Shown here: one piece after another, positions 12,801 through 21,518 of the stretch
How the letters are laid out: each line of letters starts with the position of its first letter
Position numbering within the stretch: the stretch's first letter is position 1
Source of the DNA: Scatosoma sp045643825
GTDB lineage: Bacteria > Bacillota > Clostridia > Christensenellales > Borkfalkiaceae
Assembly (NCBI GenBank): GCA_045643825.1
Contig: JAZRFV010000004.1
Span: forward strand, 1-29,170
Direction: 5' to 3'
DNA: 29,170 nucleotides
The notes under the pieces: model-generated
Told to the model about the DNA's origin: nothing
Seen by the model: the letters and a program-made list of their open reading frames with translations, nothing else
Database searches by the model: none
Made by a program: the position numbers and the translations under genes

Positions 12801-14501
12801 CTAATTTATGGAACGTTTATATTCATCGGCCTGTTTTAAAAACTCTTGTGCATGCTTCAACGCAAATTCGTCCTCATCAGAACCGCCAAGAAGACGAACA
12901 ATTTCATTCACGCGACCGTTTTCATCCAAGCAATACACTTGCGTCAAGGTTTTCCCTGCATTTTCCTCTTTCTGAATAAGGAATTCCGCATCGCTCATAA
13001 CCGCAATTTGTGCCAAATGAGATACTGCAAGCACCTGCGTGCCTTTTGCAATACGAGCGAGCTTTTCACCTACCACCTTTGCTGTAATACCGCTGATACC
13101 TGCATCAATTTCGTCAAAAATATAGGTAGAAATCTCATTAACGTCAGACAATTGCGTTTTAATTGCCAACATGAAGCGACTCATTTCACCACCGCTGATA
13201 ATCTTTCCAAGCGGTTTCATAGGTTCGCCGGCATTTGCCGAGAACATAAAGCAAACGCTGTCTAATCCATTTGTCGTCGCTTTATCAACCTCATTCTCCG
13301 TATAATCGGTAAACTCAATATCAAACTGCGCGCTGGCAATATTTAACGTTTTCAGCTCATCTGTGACACGTTTACAAAAGCTTGCGCCTTCTTTTTTGCG
13401 CAAATCGGTAATCTTTTTACAAACGGCAAAGATTTTCTTATTGATTTTTTCAATTTCAGCCGTTAAGGCAGCGTACTGACCTTCACAGTCGGATAATAAT
13501 TCGTATTCCGCACGAGCTTTCTCAAAATAAGTGGATATTTCCTCAAAATTTGCGCCGTATTTACGTTTTAAACCGCGAATTAAATCCAAGCGTGCTTCCG
13601 TTTCTTCCGCCTCGTTTTCATCAAAGTCAAGACTTTCCGCCATATCCGACAAGGTTTCCGATACATCTTCAGCCTCACTTGCGACATATTCGATTTTATC
13701 GCAAATCGACGCATACGATTCGTCGATACGGGCGATCCCCAACATGGAACGGCTGGCATAACGTAACCCATCTAAAACACCGCAATCACCCGACAACGAT
13801 TGCATTGCTTCACGCAAAGCTGCGATAATCTTTTCCATATTGACAATTTTATTGCGTTTTACAAGTAATTCTTCTTCCTCGCCTTCCTTCAAATCCGCAT
13901 TTTCCAGCTCTTCAATTTGAAAGGCAAGTATATCCAAACGACGGCTACGTTCTTGCTCGTCTCCACCAAGCATTGCGATTTGCTCGTTGCATTGCTTTTT
14001 TTGCTTTAATAAGGCGGACAGCTCTTCTTTTAAAGGACTTAACGCTTTACCCACCACATTATCGAGGGTTTTTAATTGATTGCTTTCTTTTAAAAGGAAA
14101 AAGTGTTCACTTTGGCCGTGTACATCTACCAAGGTGTCCGTAACGCTACGCAACATCGTGGCCGTTACCGTATTTCCGTTAATTTTAATGGTATTCTTCC
14201 CAGCTTCGGTAAATTTACGAGAAATGATAATTTCACCATCCGTATCAATATCCATCTCGCGCAATGAAGCAATTGCCTTGGAGGTTTCAGGCACTACAAA
14301 CTCCGCTTTAACCATGCATTCAGTCTCGCCATAACGAATCATCGAACGATCTGCCTTTGCACCCAGCACAAAATTGACGGACTCAAGTATAACCGATTTT
14401 CCCGCGCCCGTTTCACCTGAAAGCACGTTCAAACCTTCCTTAAACTCAATCTCCGCCCGTTCTATTAATGCTACGTTTTTAATTAAAAGCTTCGTCAACA
14501 T
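12801..14501 (-). CDS. recN: DNA repair protein RecN
   Basis: A 566-residue SMC-like ATPase that acts early at double-strand breaks. The Walker A motif GETGAGKS is at about residues 29-36. A long charged coiled-coil region fills about 150-370. The ABC signature ISGGEMSRFMLA is near 437 and the Walker B YIFDEIDAGISG near 463. Length fits the family (about 550-570). The ATG at 14501 has AGGTG about 10 nt upstream and follows the argR stop by about 19 bp. It is probably the last gene of the asp23-to-recN unit. No SOS box is visible immediately upstream, so control would come through the operon. Confidence 0.96.
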   Translation of the reverse strand: MLTKLLIKNVALIERAEIEFKEGLNVLSGETGAGKSVILESVNFVLGAKADRSMIRYGETECMVKAEFVVPETSKAIASLREMDIDTDGEIIISRKFTEAGKNTIKINGNTVTATMLRSVTDTLVDVHGQSEHFFLLKESNQLKTLDNVVGKALSPLKEELSALLKQKKQCNEQIAMLGGDEQERSRRLDILAFQIEELENADLKEGEEEELLVKRNKIVNMEKIIAALREAMQSLSGDCGVLDGLRYASRSMLGIARIDESYASICDKIEYVASEAEDVSETLSDMAESLDFDENEAEETEARLDLIRGLKRKYGANFEEISTYFEKARAEYELLSDCEGQYAALTAEIEKINKKIFAVCKKITDLRKKEGASFCKRVTDELKTLNIASAQFDIEFTDYTENEVDKATTNGLDSVCFMFSANAGEPMKPLGKIISGGEMSRFMLAIKTQLSDVNEISTYIFDEIDAGISGITAKVVGEKLARIAKGTQVLAVSHLAQIAVMSDAEFLIQKEENAGKTLTQVYCLDENGRVNEIVRLLGGSDEDEFALKHAQEFLKQADEYKRSIN

Positions 14502-14520
14502 AGTACGTATTCACCTAAAA

Positions 14521-14973
14521 TCAACCCATAAAGGCTTTTATTTTTTCCACCACCGTAGAAGCAGCATCCGTATCCTTGCACACAACCAATAAAGTATCGT
14601 CGCCCGCAACAGAGCCGATAACCTCTTGATAATTCATTTTATCAACTACCGTACCTGCATTCGCACCATTCCCCGTTAAGGTTTTGACAACTACAAGGTT
14701 TTGTGCGTATGTCACGGAAAGCACGCAATCACGGAAAAGACTCTTCATTTTGGGCGAAATCTCGCATTCGTCCTCGCTTATGTAGGTGTAACGATACTTT
14801 TTTTTCGTCCCTGCGACCTTGAAAAGTCGTAAATCACGAATATCACGCGAAATCGTTGCCTGTGTTACGACGTAATTCAAGGCATTTAACTCCGCGCAAA
14901 GCTCTTCTTGGGTTTCAATTTCTTTATCCGTAATAATTTCTAAAATTTTTGCATGCCGAGCATTTCTTAACAT
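14521..14973 (-). CDS. argR: Arginine repressor ArgR/AhrC
   Basis: A 150-residue ArgR, the arginine-responsive hexameric repressor/activator. The N-terminal winged helix includes VTQATISRDIRDLRL (about 36-50). The C-terminal arginine-binding and oligomerisation domain (about 80-150) has VIGSVAGDDTLLVV, the family's GTxAGDDT motif. It sits between nadK (10-bp gap) and recN, the usual Firmicute order, although no arginine pathway genes are nearby. Its regulon must lie elsewhere. Confidence 0.95.
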   Translation of the reverse strand: MLRNARHAKILEIITDKEIETQEELCAELNALNYVVTQATISRDIRDLRLFKVAGTKKKYRYTYISEDECEISPKMKSLFRDCVLSVTYAQNLVVVKTLTGNGANAGTVVDKMNYQEVIGSVAGDDTLLVVCKDTDAASTVVEKIKAFMG

Positions 14974-14983
14974 AATACAATCC

Positions 14984-15787
14984 TTAACCTAATTTATTTC
15001 TAACCCTTGCAAAGAAGTCTGAACCGTCTTTCACGGGGAAATCCGCCGTAAACGGCGCTTTTTTAATGTGAATTTCACCATTTTCAGGCAATGCGGCAAT
15101 CACTCTGCCGTCGGACAAGATAATCGATTTCCCCTTCTTTATACGAATGGTAAATTCGTTTGTATCCGCAAAAACAATCGGTCTCGCGCGCAACGAAAAA
15201 GCGCAAATCGGCGTCATCATAAATACGGGCACCTCTGGGGTAAGTATCGCCCCACCCGCCGACAAGGAATATGCAGTAGAACCCGTTGGCGTACACACCA
15301 ACAAGCCATCGCCTGAAATTTCGTCCGTACCTTCCGCCGCATTCACTTCCACCGTCAAAATTTGCGTTGCTGCCGCAGAAATCAAACTATTATCACGCTG
15401 AATTGCAACCTCATTCAACGCATAGAAGCATTTGTCACCAATGGTAATTTGCAAAAGGCTGCGTTTAACAATTTGGCAAAGCCCTGCCTCCAAGGCTGCA
15501 ATCAAATCCTTAACACGTTCGCGCTCATCCTTTTCATACTCGGTTAAAAATCCGAGATTGCCAAAATTAACGCCGATAATCTTAACGCCCTTTTGTGCCG
15601 CAGGGACGGCCGCATGTAAAATTGCTCCATCGCCGCCCAGCACGATTACAACGTCCACGCCGTCAATATCTCTATGCGAGGAAAAGCGCACAGTTTCATG
15701 CCCTAATGCCCTCAATCCGACGAGCAATTCCTGCACCACCTCGTCCGTACCAATCTTTGTAATTTTTCCAAGCACACCGATTTTCAT
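14984..15787 (-). CDS. nadK: NAD kinase
   Basis: A 267-residue ATP-NAD kinase that makes NADP by phosphorylating the 2' hydroxyl of NAD. The GGDG motif with catalytic Asp53 (VLGGDGAIL), a glycine-rich NFGNLGFLTE and the NAD-binding GDGLLVCTPTGSTAYSLSAGG are all present. The ATG at 15787 has a purine-rich AGAGAGA upstream and starts 18 bp after tlyA. The tlyA-nadK-argR-recN order is common in Clostridia, whereas B. subtilis lacks nadK at this place. Confidence 0.96.
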   Translation of the reverse strand: MKIGVLGKITKIGTDEVVQELLVGLRALGHETVRFSSHRDIDGVDVVIVLGGDGAILHAAVPAAQKGVKIIGVNFGNLGFLTEYEKDERERVKDLIAALEAGLCQIVKRSLLQITIGDKCFYALNEVAIQRDNSLISAAATQILTVEVNAAEGTDEISGDGLLVCTPTGSTAYSLSAGGAILTPEVPVFMMTPICAFSLRARPIVFADTNEFTIRIKKGKSIILSDGRVIAALPENGEIHIKKAPFTADFPVKDGSDFFARVRNKLG

Positions 15788-15805
15788 GGTTGTTCTCTCT
15801 TTGGT

Positions 15806-16597
15806 TTATTGTAATTCTCCTAATGAGTTACGCTTTACAAGATCTTTCACCTCTTGTACGACTTGCGCCACCGACATTGCACCCGCGTATGTAGGTTTGC
15901 AATACAGTACATACTCGATATTTTTCCCCTTGCGAATAGGCGCATTTACGATTCCGTAAGGGTATAAACCTCTTTCCGTTAAATACCCAAGCACCTTCTC
16001 TACGATTAAGCCGTGCGCAGAAGGTGAAACGATACCGCTTTTTCCAATATGCTTATTCTCACATTCAAACTGCGGTTTAATCAGTACGATTGCGCTACCG
16101 CCTTCCTTTAAAATTTCCTTAATTACAGGAAAAATCAAGCGCAAGGAAATAAAGCTGACGTCCGTTACAACCCCTTCAATTTCATCAAAGAAATCGCCTT
16201 TTTGTAAATAACGAGCGTTGGTATTTTCCATTTGTACGATACGAGGGTCACCCAGTAAACGCTCATGCAGTAAGCTTTCACCGACGTCAATGGTATACAC
16301 ACGCTTTGCACCGTTTTGCAGCAAACAGTCGGTGAATCCGCCCGTACTCGCACCAATATCAGCAAAAACCTTATCCTTACAGTCAAAATGGAAGGTTTTT
16401 AATGCCCTGTCCAGCTTATAACCGCCATTGGAGACGAATACCTCCTCCGCTTCCACAAAGGTAAAGATATCCGTTTCCTTTACCTCGGTCTTGGGTTTTA
16501 TCGGTTTGCCATTCAAAAGCACCAAACCACGATCTAACGCTTCCGCGGATTTCGTCCTTGAGCCAAATCGTTCCGCAAAATATTTATCCGCCCTCAT
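15806..16597 (-). CDS. tlyA: TlyA family rRNA 2'-O-methyltransferase
   Basis: A 263-residue TlyA/YqxC protein. An S4 RNA-binding domain spans residues 1-60 (MRADKYFAERFGSRTKSAEALDRG). An FtsJ-type SAM methyltransferase domain begins with DIGASTGGFTD (80-90). In mycobacteria TlyA methylates 16S and 23S rRNA; the target in Firmicutes is less certain. The start overlaps the dxs stop in an ATGA, so translation is coupled. Confidence 0.92.
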   Translation of the reverse strand: MRADKYFAERFGSRTKSAEALDRGLVLLNGKPIKPKTEVKETDIFTFVEAEEVFVSNGGYKLDRALKTFHFDCKDKVFADIGASTGGFTDCLLQNGAKRVYTIDVGESLLHERLLGDPRIVQMENTNARYLQKGDFFDEIEGVVTDVSFISLRLIFPVIKEILKEGGSAIVLIKPQFECENKHIGKSGIVSPSAHGLIVEKVLGYLTERGLYPYGIVNAPIRKGKNIEYVLYCKPTYAGAMSVAQVVQEVKDLVKRNSLGELQ

Positions 16598-18327
16598 ATG
16601 AGTACACTCTTAATATAGTCTTCGATATCTGCACTATTTACGCCGTATTCCCTTTGTAGGCCCGTAACCGTACCCTGCTGTATAAACTCGTCGCGGTAAG
16701 CAAAGGTTTTTACCTTGATATCGCCACGGATTTCATTCAATTTGGAGCACACCATCGAGCCAAAGCCACCCAATTGTACGTTATCCTCCAAAGTAACAAC
16801 ATAATTACTGTGCAAGCCTTTTAAAAGCGCTTCATCCAAAGGCTTAACAAAGCGTGCGTTTACAACGTCAAAATCCAAGCCTTGCGCCTGCACTTTTTGT
16901 AAAATCTCCATTGCAAGAATCAAACAACGTTCGCCCGTAGCCAACACCGTTATCTTTGCTGGAGTTTCTTTAACTTGATGCAAATATTCCCACTTTCCAA
17001 GTTCGATAGGCGTCGTTTTTCCTTCAAATACGACCTGTCCAGCACGTGGGTAACGAATTGCCAAGGGGTGCGGATAAGTTGCGCTAAAATTCAACATTGA
17101 ACGCAATTCTTCTGTATCCTTCGGAGATGCAATCGCTAAATTAGGAATCAAGGACAAGTAGGAAAGGTCAAAAACGCCTTGGTGTGTTTCACCATCAGGC
17201 CCCGAAATGCCAGCCCTATCAATGCAGAAGGTAACCGCCATATCCTGCGCGCAAACGTCATGAATAATTTCGTCAAAAGCACGCTGTAAAAAGGTAGAAT
17301 AGATTGCGTAATAAGGTTTTAATCCGCCTGCAGCCATTGCCGCACACAAAACGGAGGCATTTTCTTCGCAAATTCCTACGTCAAATGCTCTTTCAGGGTA
17401 ATTTTTAAAGAAATCACTCAATCCCAGAGCTTCTTTCATGGCCGCTGACACAACGGTGATTTTTTCATCCTTTTCCGCAAGAGTACAAAGCGTTTCGCCT
17501 AATATTTCGGAATATTCCTTTTGCGTAGCCGCAGCCATAGGCGGTACACCGTGCGTATCCGTGGGGTGTTCTTCGCTAAATTCGTACCCCTTCCCTTTCT
17601 TCGTCACAATATGCAACAAAACGGGGGTTTTATCCAGCTTGTCCTTCGCCTCGGAGATTGCATCGATCATCTCTTCTAGATCATTGCCGTTTTTTACGCC
17701 AATATAGGTCAAACCAAAGCTTTCTAAAAGCTTTACATTTTCCGCATTGCCGTTTTCCTTGATTTGTGATAGTATGTCATACATACCACCTACCGTTGGC
17801 GATATAGACATACCGTTATCATTTAAAACGATTAACACGTTGGTGTTTAATATCTTTAAACTGCTTAAAGCCTCATAAATTAAGCCGTTATTAAAGGAAC
17901 CATCGCCAATATAAGCGATTACGTTGTGCCTTTCACCTTGCAAATCACGGGCTTTTGCCAAACCTATTGCCGCGGAAACGGACGTACCAGCGTGCCCCGT
18001 ATCGTAGCAATCGTAAACGCTCTCCGTACGCTTCGGGAAACCTGAAATACCGCCCGGTTGACGAAGAGTGGAAAATCTATCCAATCTACCCGTCAACAAT
18101 TTATACGGATAGCATTGATGTCCCACATCAAAAACGACCTTATCCTGCGGAAAATCAAACACGTAAAACATTGCCACCGTCGATTCAACCGAACCAAGAT
18201 TTGATGCCAAATGCCCACCACATTTCATAACCGTATCGTGGATAATCGTTCTTATTTCGTCACAAAGTACGTTTAATTCACTCTTTGTACACTTTTTTAT
18301 TTGTTCAGGTGTCAATTTTTCTAACAT
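16594..18327 (-). CDS. dxs: 1-deoxy-D-xylulose-5-phosphate synthase
   Basis: A 577-residue thiamine-diphosphate enzyme that condenses pyruvate and glyceraldehyde-3-phosphate, the first step of the MEP isoprenoid pathway. The ThDP/Mg motif GDGSFNNG (141-148) with LNDNGMSISP, His70 in DVGHQ, His112 in DTGHAG and the pyrimidine-domain DRAGISGPDGETHQG are visible. It is about 40-60 residues shorter than E. coli or B. subtilis DXS, as in some clostridial forms, with no obvious loss of an active-site motif. The next-but-upstream gene ispA and the ispH part of the fusion at the right edge belong to the same pathway. Confidence 0.95.
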   Translation of the reverse strand: MLEKLTPEQIKKCTKSELNVLCDEIRTIIHDTVMKCGGHLASNLGSVESTVAMFYVFDFPQDKVVFDVGHQCYPYKLLTGRLDRFSTLRQPGGISGFPKRTESVYDCYDTGHAGTSVSAAIGLAKARDLQGERHNVIAYIGDGSFNNGLIYEALSSLKILNTNVLIVLNDNGMSISPTVGGMYDILSQIKENGNAENVKLLESFGLTYIGVKNGNDLEEMIDAISEAKDKLDKTPVLLHIVTKKGKGYEFSEEHPTDTHGVPPMAAATQKEYSEILGETLCTLAEKDEKITVVSAAMKEALGLSDFFKNYPERAFDVGICEENASVLCAAMAAGGLKPYYAIYSTFLQRAFDEIIHDVCAQDMAVTFCIDRAGISGPDGETHQGVFDLSYLSLIPNLAIASPKDTEELRSMLNFSATYPHPLAIRYPRAGQVVFEGKTTPIELGKWEYLHQVKETPAKITVLATGERCLILAMEILQKVQAQGLDFDVVNARFVKPLDEALLKGLHSNYVVTLEDNVQLGGFGSMVCSKLNEIRGDIKVKTFAYRDEFIQQGTVTGLQREYGVNSADIEDYIKSVLI

Positions 18328-18345
18328 CCCGAGTTCCTGCCTCGC

Positions 18346-19227
18346 TTAATTTTTTCTATTCAACACGGAATCGACAAGCGCATGTAAAAAGGTCGTATCC
18401 CCTTCTATTCCTTCCAAAACCGTGTGACAGTCGCGCGCACACATATCCGCGCGCAACCTTGCGCCGTCCAACCCATAGACGCGAATGCAGGTCAGTTTGT
18501 TTTTCCCTGCATCCTTTCCAACGTTTTTACCTAATGCATCAAAATCACCCGTAACGTCTAAAATATCATCCGTCATTTGGAAAAGTCGTCCAAGCATTTT
18601 ACCAAAACGCTCAAATTCTACGTAATATTTACTACCAGCTAAAATGCTAACTAGGGAAATAGGCGCTAAAATCAATTTACCTGTCTTATGCTCGTATATA
18701 TAGAACAAATCTTCCTCGGAAATCTCCTGCGATTGTTCAGAAAAGTAAATATCCGCCGTTTGCCCGACAATCATCCCACGAATGCCTGCACATTCATTGA
18801 GAAAGCTCGCGGCAACGGTATACTTTTCACCTTTTAAGCATTCCTTTAAACAAATCGCGTAGCTTTCGTTGAGTAACGCGTCTCCCGCTAAAATCGCATT
18901 TGCCTCCCCAAACGCCTTGTGGCTCGTAGGCTTACCACGACGGAAATCATCGTTGTCCATCGCAGGTAAATCATCGTGAATCAGCGAATAGGTATGAATC
19001 ATTTCCAGGGCAAGCGCAAACGGAAGTACGTCTTCATCCGCAACCCCCAAGACGTCAGCACAAGCCAACGCTAGCACAGGGCGAATACGCTTCCCACCGC
19101 TCAATAAGCTGTATCGCATACTCTCCCCTAAAACCTGCGGTCGAGTATGTATTTTCTCCATATACTTTAAAGCGTAATTTTCAAATTTTTCGAGATATTT
19201 CTCGTATTGAAGGTGATAATCGAACAC
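18346..19227 (-). CDS. ispA: Polyprenyl (farnesyl/geranyl) diphosphate synthase
   Basis: A 293-residue trans-prenyltransferase that extends DMAPP with IPP. The first aspartate-rich motif is in IHDDLPAMDNDD (Asp85, Asp86, Asp91) and the second is DDILD (219-223). Other family marks are GGKRIRP near residue 45 and TGKLI near 181. The two residues between DD and the third Asp group fit the bacterial short-chain FPPS type, so farnesyl diphosphate is the likely product. It starts 4 bp after the folD stop. The xseA-xseB genes normally found here are absent. Confidence 0.93.
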   Translation of the reverse strand: MFDYHLQYEKYLEKFENYALKYMEKIHTRPQVLGESMRYSLLSGGKRIRPVLALACADVLGVADEDVLPFALALEMIHTYSLIHDDLPAMDNDDFRRGKPTSHKAFGEANAILAGDALLNESYAICLKECLKGEKYTVAASFLNECAGIRGMIVGQTADIYFSEQSQEISEEDLFYIYEHKTGKLILAPISLVSILAGSKYYVEFERFGKMLGRLFQMTDDILDVTGDFDALGKNVGKDAGKNKLTCIRVYGLDGARLRADMCARDCHTVLEGIEGDTTFLHALVDSVLNRKN

Positions 19228-19231
19228 AACC

Positions 19232-20068
19232 TCACTCCTTATTCGCCTTAAACCTTGCGTATGTATTGTACATTAACATCGTAATCGTCATCGGGCCCAC
19301 GCCACCAGGTACGGGGGTAATATATGAGACTTTTTCTTTGACTGCCTCAAAATCCACGTCGCCACATAATTTACCGTTTTCATCACGGTTGATCCCCACG
19401 TCAATTACTACGGCGCCGTCCTTTACCATATCTTCGGTGACAAATTTTACTTTACCAACCGCCGAAATAAGAATATCCGCTTCCTTACAAATCGCTTTTA
19501 CATTCTTCGTCTTGCTGTGGCAAACCGTTACCGTAGCATTGGCATTCAGCAAAAGCATTGCCATAGGTTTCCCTACCGTTTCACTTCTGCCCAAAACGAC
19601 CGCATTCTTTCCCGAAAGCTCGATACCTTCATTTTCCAAGAGTTTCATTACACCCAACGGGGTACAAGCGACAACGTCCGCCTTATTTTGCATCAAAAGT
19701 CCTAAATTTTGCGCCGAAAAACCATCGACATCCTTTTCAAAGGGAATATGTTTCGATGCGGACTCGGCATTCAAATGTTCAGGAAGTGGCAGCTGTAATA
19801 AAATCCCGTCCACCTGCTCATCGAAAGCCAACTTATCCAACAAGGTTTCTAATTCGGACTGCGAGGACTCCTTATGCAATTCATACGAGTAGGAACGAAT
19901 CCCCAACTCCGCACACGCTTTGATTTTATTGCGAACATATACCTGCGAAGCAGGATCTTCTCCTACGATAATTACCGCCAAACCCGGCGCAATTTCACAG
20001 TTGGAAATTTTTTCCTTCAACTCCGCCCTTAACCTCGAAGCAACCGCTTTTCCATCTATTACTTTCAT
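19232..20068 (-). CDS. folD: Methylene-THF dehydrogenase/cyclohydrolase FolD
   Basis: A 278-residue bifunctional enzyme that interconverts methylene-, methenyl- and 10-formyl-tetrahydrofolate. Tyr44 and the catalytic Lys48 lie in YVRNK. LLQLPLPEHLN, the NADP-binding GRSETVGKPMAMLL and the C-terminal PVPGGVGPMT are standard. Spacing to nusB is 4 bp and to ispA 4 bp, so it is in a tight operon. Confidence 0.96.
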   Translation of the reverse strand: MKVIDGKAVASRLRAELKEKISNCEIAPGLAVIIVGEDPASQVYVRNKIKACAELGIRSYSYELHKESSQSELETLLDKLAFDEQVDGILLQLPLPEHLNAESASKHIPFEKDVDGFSAQNLGLLMQNKADVVACTPLGVMKLLENEGIELSGKNAVVLGRSETVGKPMAMLLLNANATVTVCHSKTKNVKAICKEADILISAVGKVKFVTEDMVKDGAVVIDVGINRDENGKLCGDVDFEAVKEKVSYITPVPGGVGPMTITMLMYNTYARFKANKE

Positions 20069-20072
20069 AGGC

Positions 20073-20465
20073 TTACTTGTTGATTACACCAGCCAAAACG
20101 CCGTTTACAAAGTCCGCACTGGTATCCGTGGAATACTTTCTCGCAAGACCAGCCGCTTCCGAAACGGATACAACGGGTGGAATATCGTCGAAATACTTAA
20201 TTTCCGCCATTGCAATCAGCAAAATCGTTTTATCCATCGGGTTAATACGATCCGCTCTATAATGGTGGCATGCACTCTCAATTCCCGAAAGGAGCTCGTC
20301 ATAATGTTCCTCAACCGTTGCAACCAAATCCGCGGAAAAAAGCAAATCGTCCTCTTCCAAGGCAAATTGCTTGTAAATCTTCTTCTTCAATGCATCCATA
20401 TTATCCGTGTTAAATTGGCGCGCAAAAATAATATTAAGCGCCGCTTCTCTTGCCGCATTTCTCAT
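20073..20465 (-). CDS. nusB: Transcription antitermination factor NusB
   Basis: A 130-residue all-helical NusB that binds boxA RNA with NusE/S10 in rRNA antitermination. The N-terminus RNAAREAALNIIFARQF and the C-terminal block DIPPVVSVSEAAGLARKYSTDTSADFVNGVL are characteristic. It is the second gene after asp23, with a hairpin in between, and overlaps no neighbour. Confidence 0.94.
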   Translation of the reverse strand: MRNAAREAALNIIFARQFNTDNMDALKKKIYKQFALEEDDLLFSADLVATVEEHYDELLSGIESACHHYRADRINPMDKTILLIAMAEIKYFDDIPPVVSVSEAAGLARKYSTDTSADFVNGVLAGVINK

Positions 20466-20506
20466 ACTTCTTCAAATCTCCGTATATTTTATTAATCCAA
20501 ATAACG

Positions 20507-20537
20507 ACGAAAGCCCTTCCCAATGGAAGGGTTTCGT
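20507..20537 (-). terminator. Hairpin between asp23 and nusB, possible attenuator
   Basis: On the minus strand ACGAAACCCTTCC pairs with GGAAGGG-c-TTTCGT (13 bp, one bulge, ATTG loop). The following sequence CGTTATTTGG is only mildly T-rich, so termination would be partial. It may set different levels of Asp23 and the downstream genes, or be an RNA processing or stability element. Confidence 0.45.
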
Positions 20538-20544
20538 TTTATAT

Positions 20545-20925
20545 TTAGGAGTTTTCTTCCTCTTCTTCTTGTTCTTCAGGCTCTTTTTCCATAGGAATGG
20601 GTTCGCCAAATACCACGTCCAAAACGTGAACGTCTACCTCCGCAACCTTGAAATGCGTCATATTTTCAACGCTTTGTTTTACCGTTTGCTGAATGCGGTA
20701 GGCAAGCTCCGGTACGTTATAACCATACTGTACCGCAACCGAAACATCTACGTAGACGCCGTCCTTTTCAATGTAAAGGGAAATACCATTCTTCTTACTC
20801 TTTTCGGTAGTGACGGTGCCCTCTACTTCTTCAACAGCCAACATAACGATATTACGAAGAATACCAACGTTATAAACGACCTTTCCTTTTTCTTTTTCAT
20901 TTGACGTTAACTTAAAGTTTGACAT
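20545..20925 (-). CDS. yqhY: Asp23/Gls24 family protein, YqhY-like
   Basis: A 126-residue Asp23/Gls24 protein. The core GKVVYNVGILRNIVMLAVEEVEGT and the VDVSVAVQYGYNVPELAYRIQQTVKQSVE block are typical. In B. subtilis yqhY lies with accBC and nusB and affects fatty-acid synthesis; accBC is absent here. The C-terminus is a very acidic tail of about 15 residues (repeated Glu). The ATG at 20925 has AAGGAGA upstream. The promoter at 20958-20966 likely starts the long asp23-to-recN unit. Confidence 0.9.
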   Translation of the reverse strand: MSNFKLTSNEKEKGKVVYNVGILRNIVMLAVEEVEGTVTTEKSKKNGISLYIEKDGVYVDVSVAVQYGYNVPELAYRIQQTVKQSVENMTHFKVAEVDVHVLDVVFGEPIPMEKEPEEQEEEEENS

Positions 20926-20957
20926 TCGAAAAGCTCTCCTTATAATATGTCGTATCC

Positions 20958-20966
20958 ATTATAACA
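20958..20966 (-). promoter_or_regulatory. Extended -10 promoter before asp23
   Basis: On the minus strand TGTTATAAT followed by GG, the same string as in the lexA promoter. The -35 region is weak, as allowed for extended -10 promoters. It lies 33 bp upstream of the asp23 ATG, after the spoIIIAH stop. Confidence 0.6.
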
Positions 20967-21016
20967 TATCTTTTCGGATTTTTCTACTGTTTTGCGATAT
21001 TTTCTTTCGCTTTTTT

Positions 21017-21505
21017 TCAGCTTTCTGCATAAACGGGCATAATAATTACGTTTCCTGCCACAATCCCCGTTTCATTTTTCATCATACTGTAAATGGAAAG
21101 CGCCGTATCATAGTTTAATTCCGCCGAATTAATGAAGACGTTCACGTTGTCCGAATCCGTAGAAACAGCCACTACCGCGTCGGAAAATCCAAGGGATTTT
21201 ACCATCGTTTCAAGAACGAGCTCCTTTTCCATCGCCGCAACGATTTCCATTTTCATCTCCGTCGCTTCCTCATACTTTTCTTCCCCTGCTTCATAGAGCG
21301 CAAGCACACTGTCGAGCTGTATGATTTCCTCATTTCTCGTCGTCGTTCTTTCCGCACGATAAGTGGTGAAATAGTTCGCAGTCGTAACACCATCGTCCGC
21401 CGAAGACACAGCATTTGAGGTTGCGAACACAAAGTTAAAAACTGCCGTTACGGCAAGCAACAATACCAACGAGCCCATTAAAATAATTTTCTTCTTGTTT
21501 GACAT
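21017..21505 (-). CDS. spoIIIAH: Stage III sporulation protein AH
   Basis: A 162-residue mother-cell membrane protein with one N-terminal transmembrane helix (about 7-28) and an extracellular YscJ/FliF-like ring-building domain (about 95-160). With forespore SpoIIQ it forms the channel across the intermembrane space. The coiled, charged segment at 55-95 (EEIIQLDSVLALYEAGEEKYEEA) precedes the ring fold. It is shorter than the B. subtilis protein (218 residues), mainly in the linker. The ATG at 21505 has AAAGGAGAG upstream. It is the last gene of the spoIIIA operon. Confidence 0.93.
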   Translation of the reverse strand: MSNKKKIILMGSLVLLLAVTAVFNFVFATSNAVSSADDGVTTANYFTTYRAERTTTRNEEIIQLDSVLALYEAGEEKYEEATEMKMEIVAAMEKELVLETMVKSLGFSDAVVAVSTDSDNVNVFINSAELNYDTALSIYSMMKNETGIVAGNVIIMPVYAES

Positions 21506-21518
21506 ATTTTTCTCTCCT

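Noticed and set aside
15432..15959. 175-residue plus-strand frame over nadK/tlyA
   Set aside because: It is antisense to two well-defined enzymes and is Ser/Thr/Pro-rich shadow sequence.
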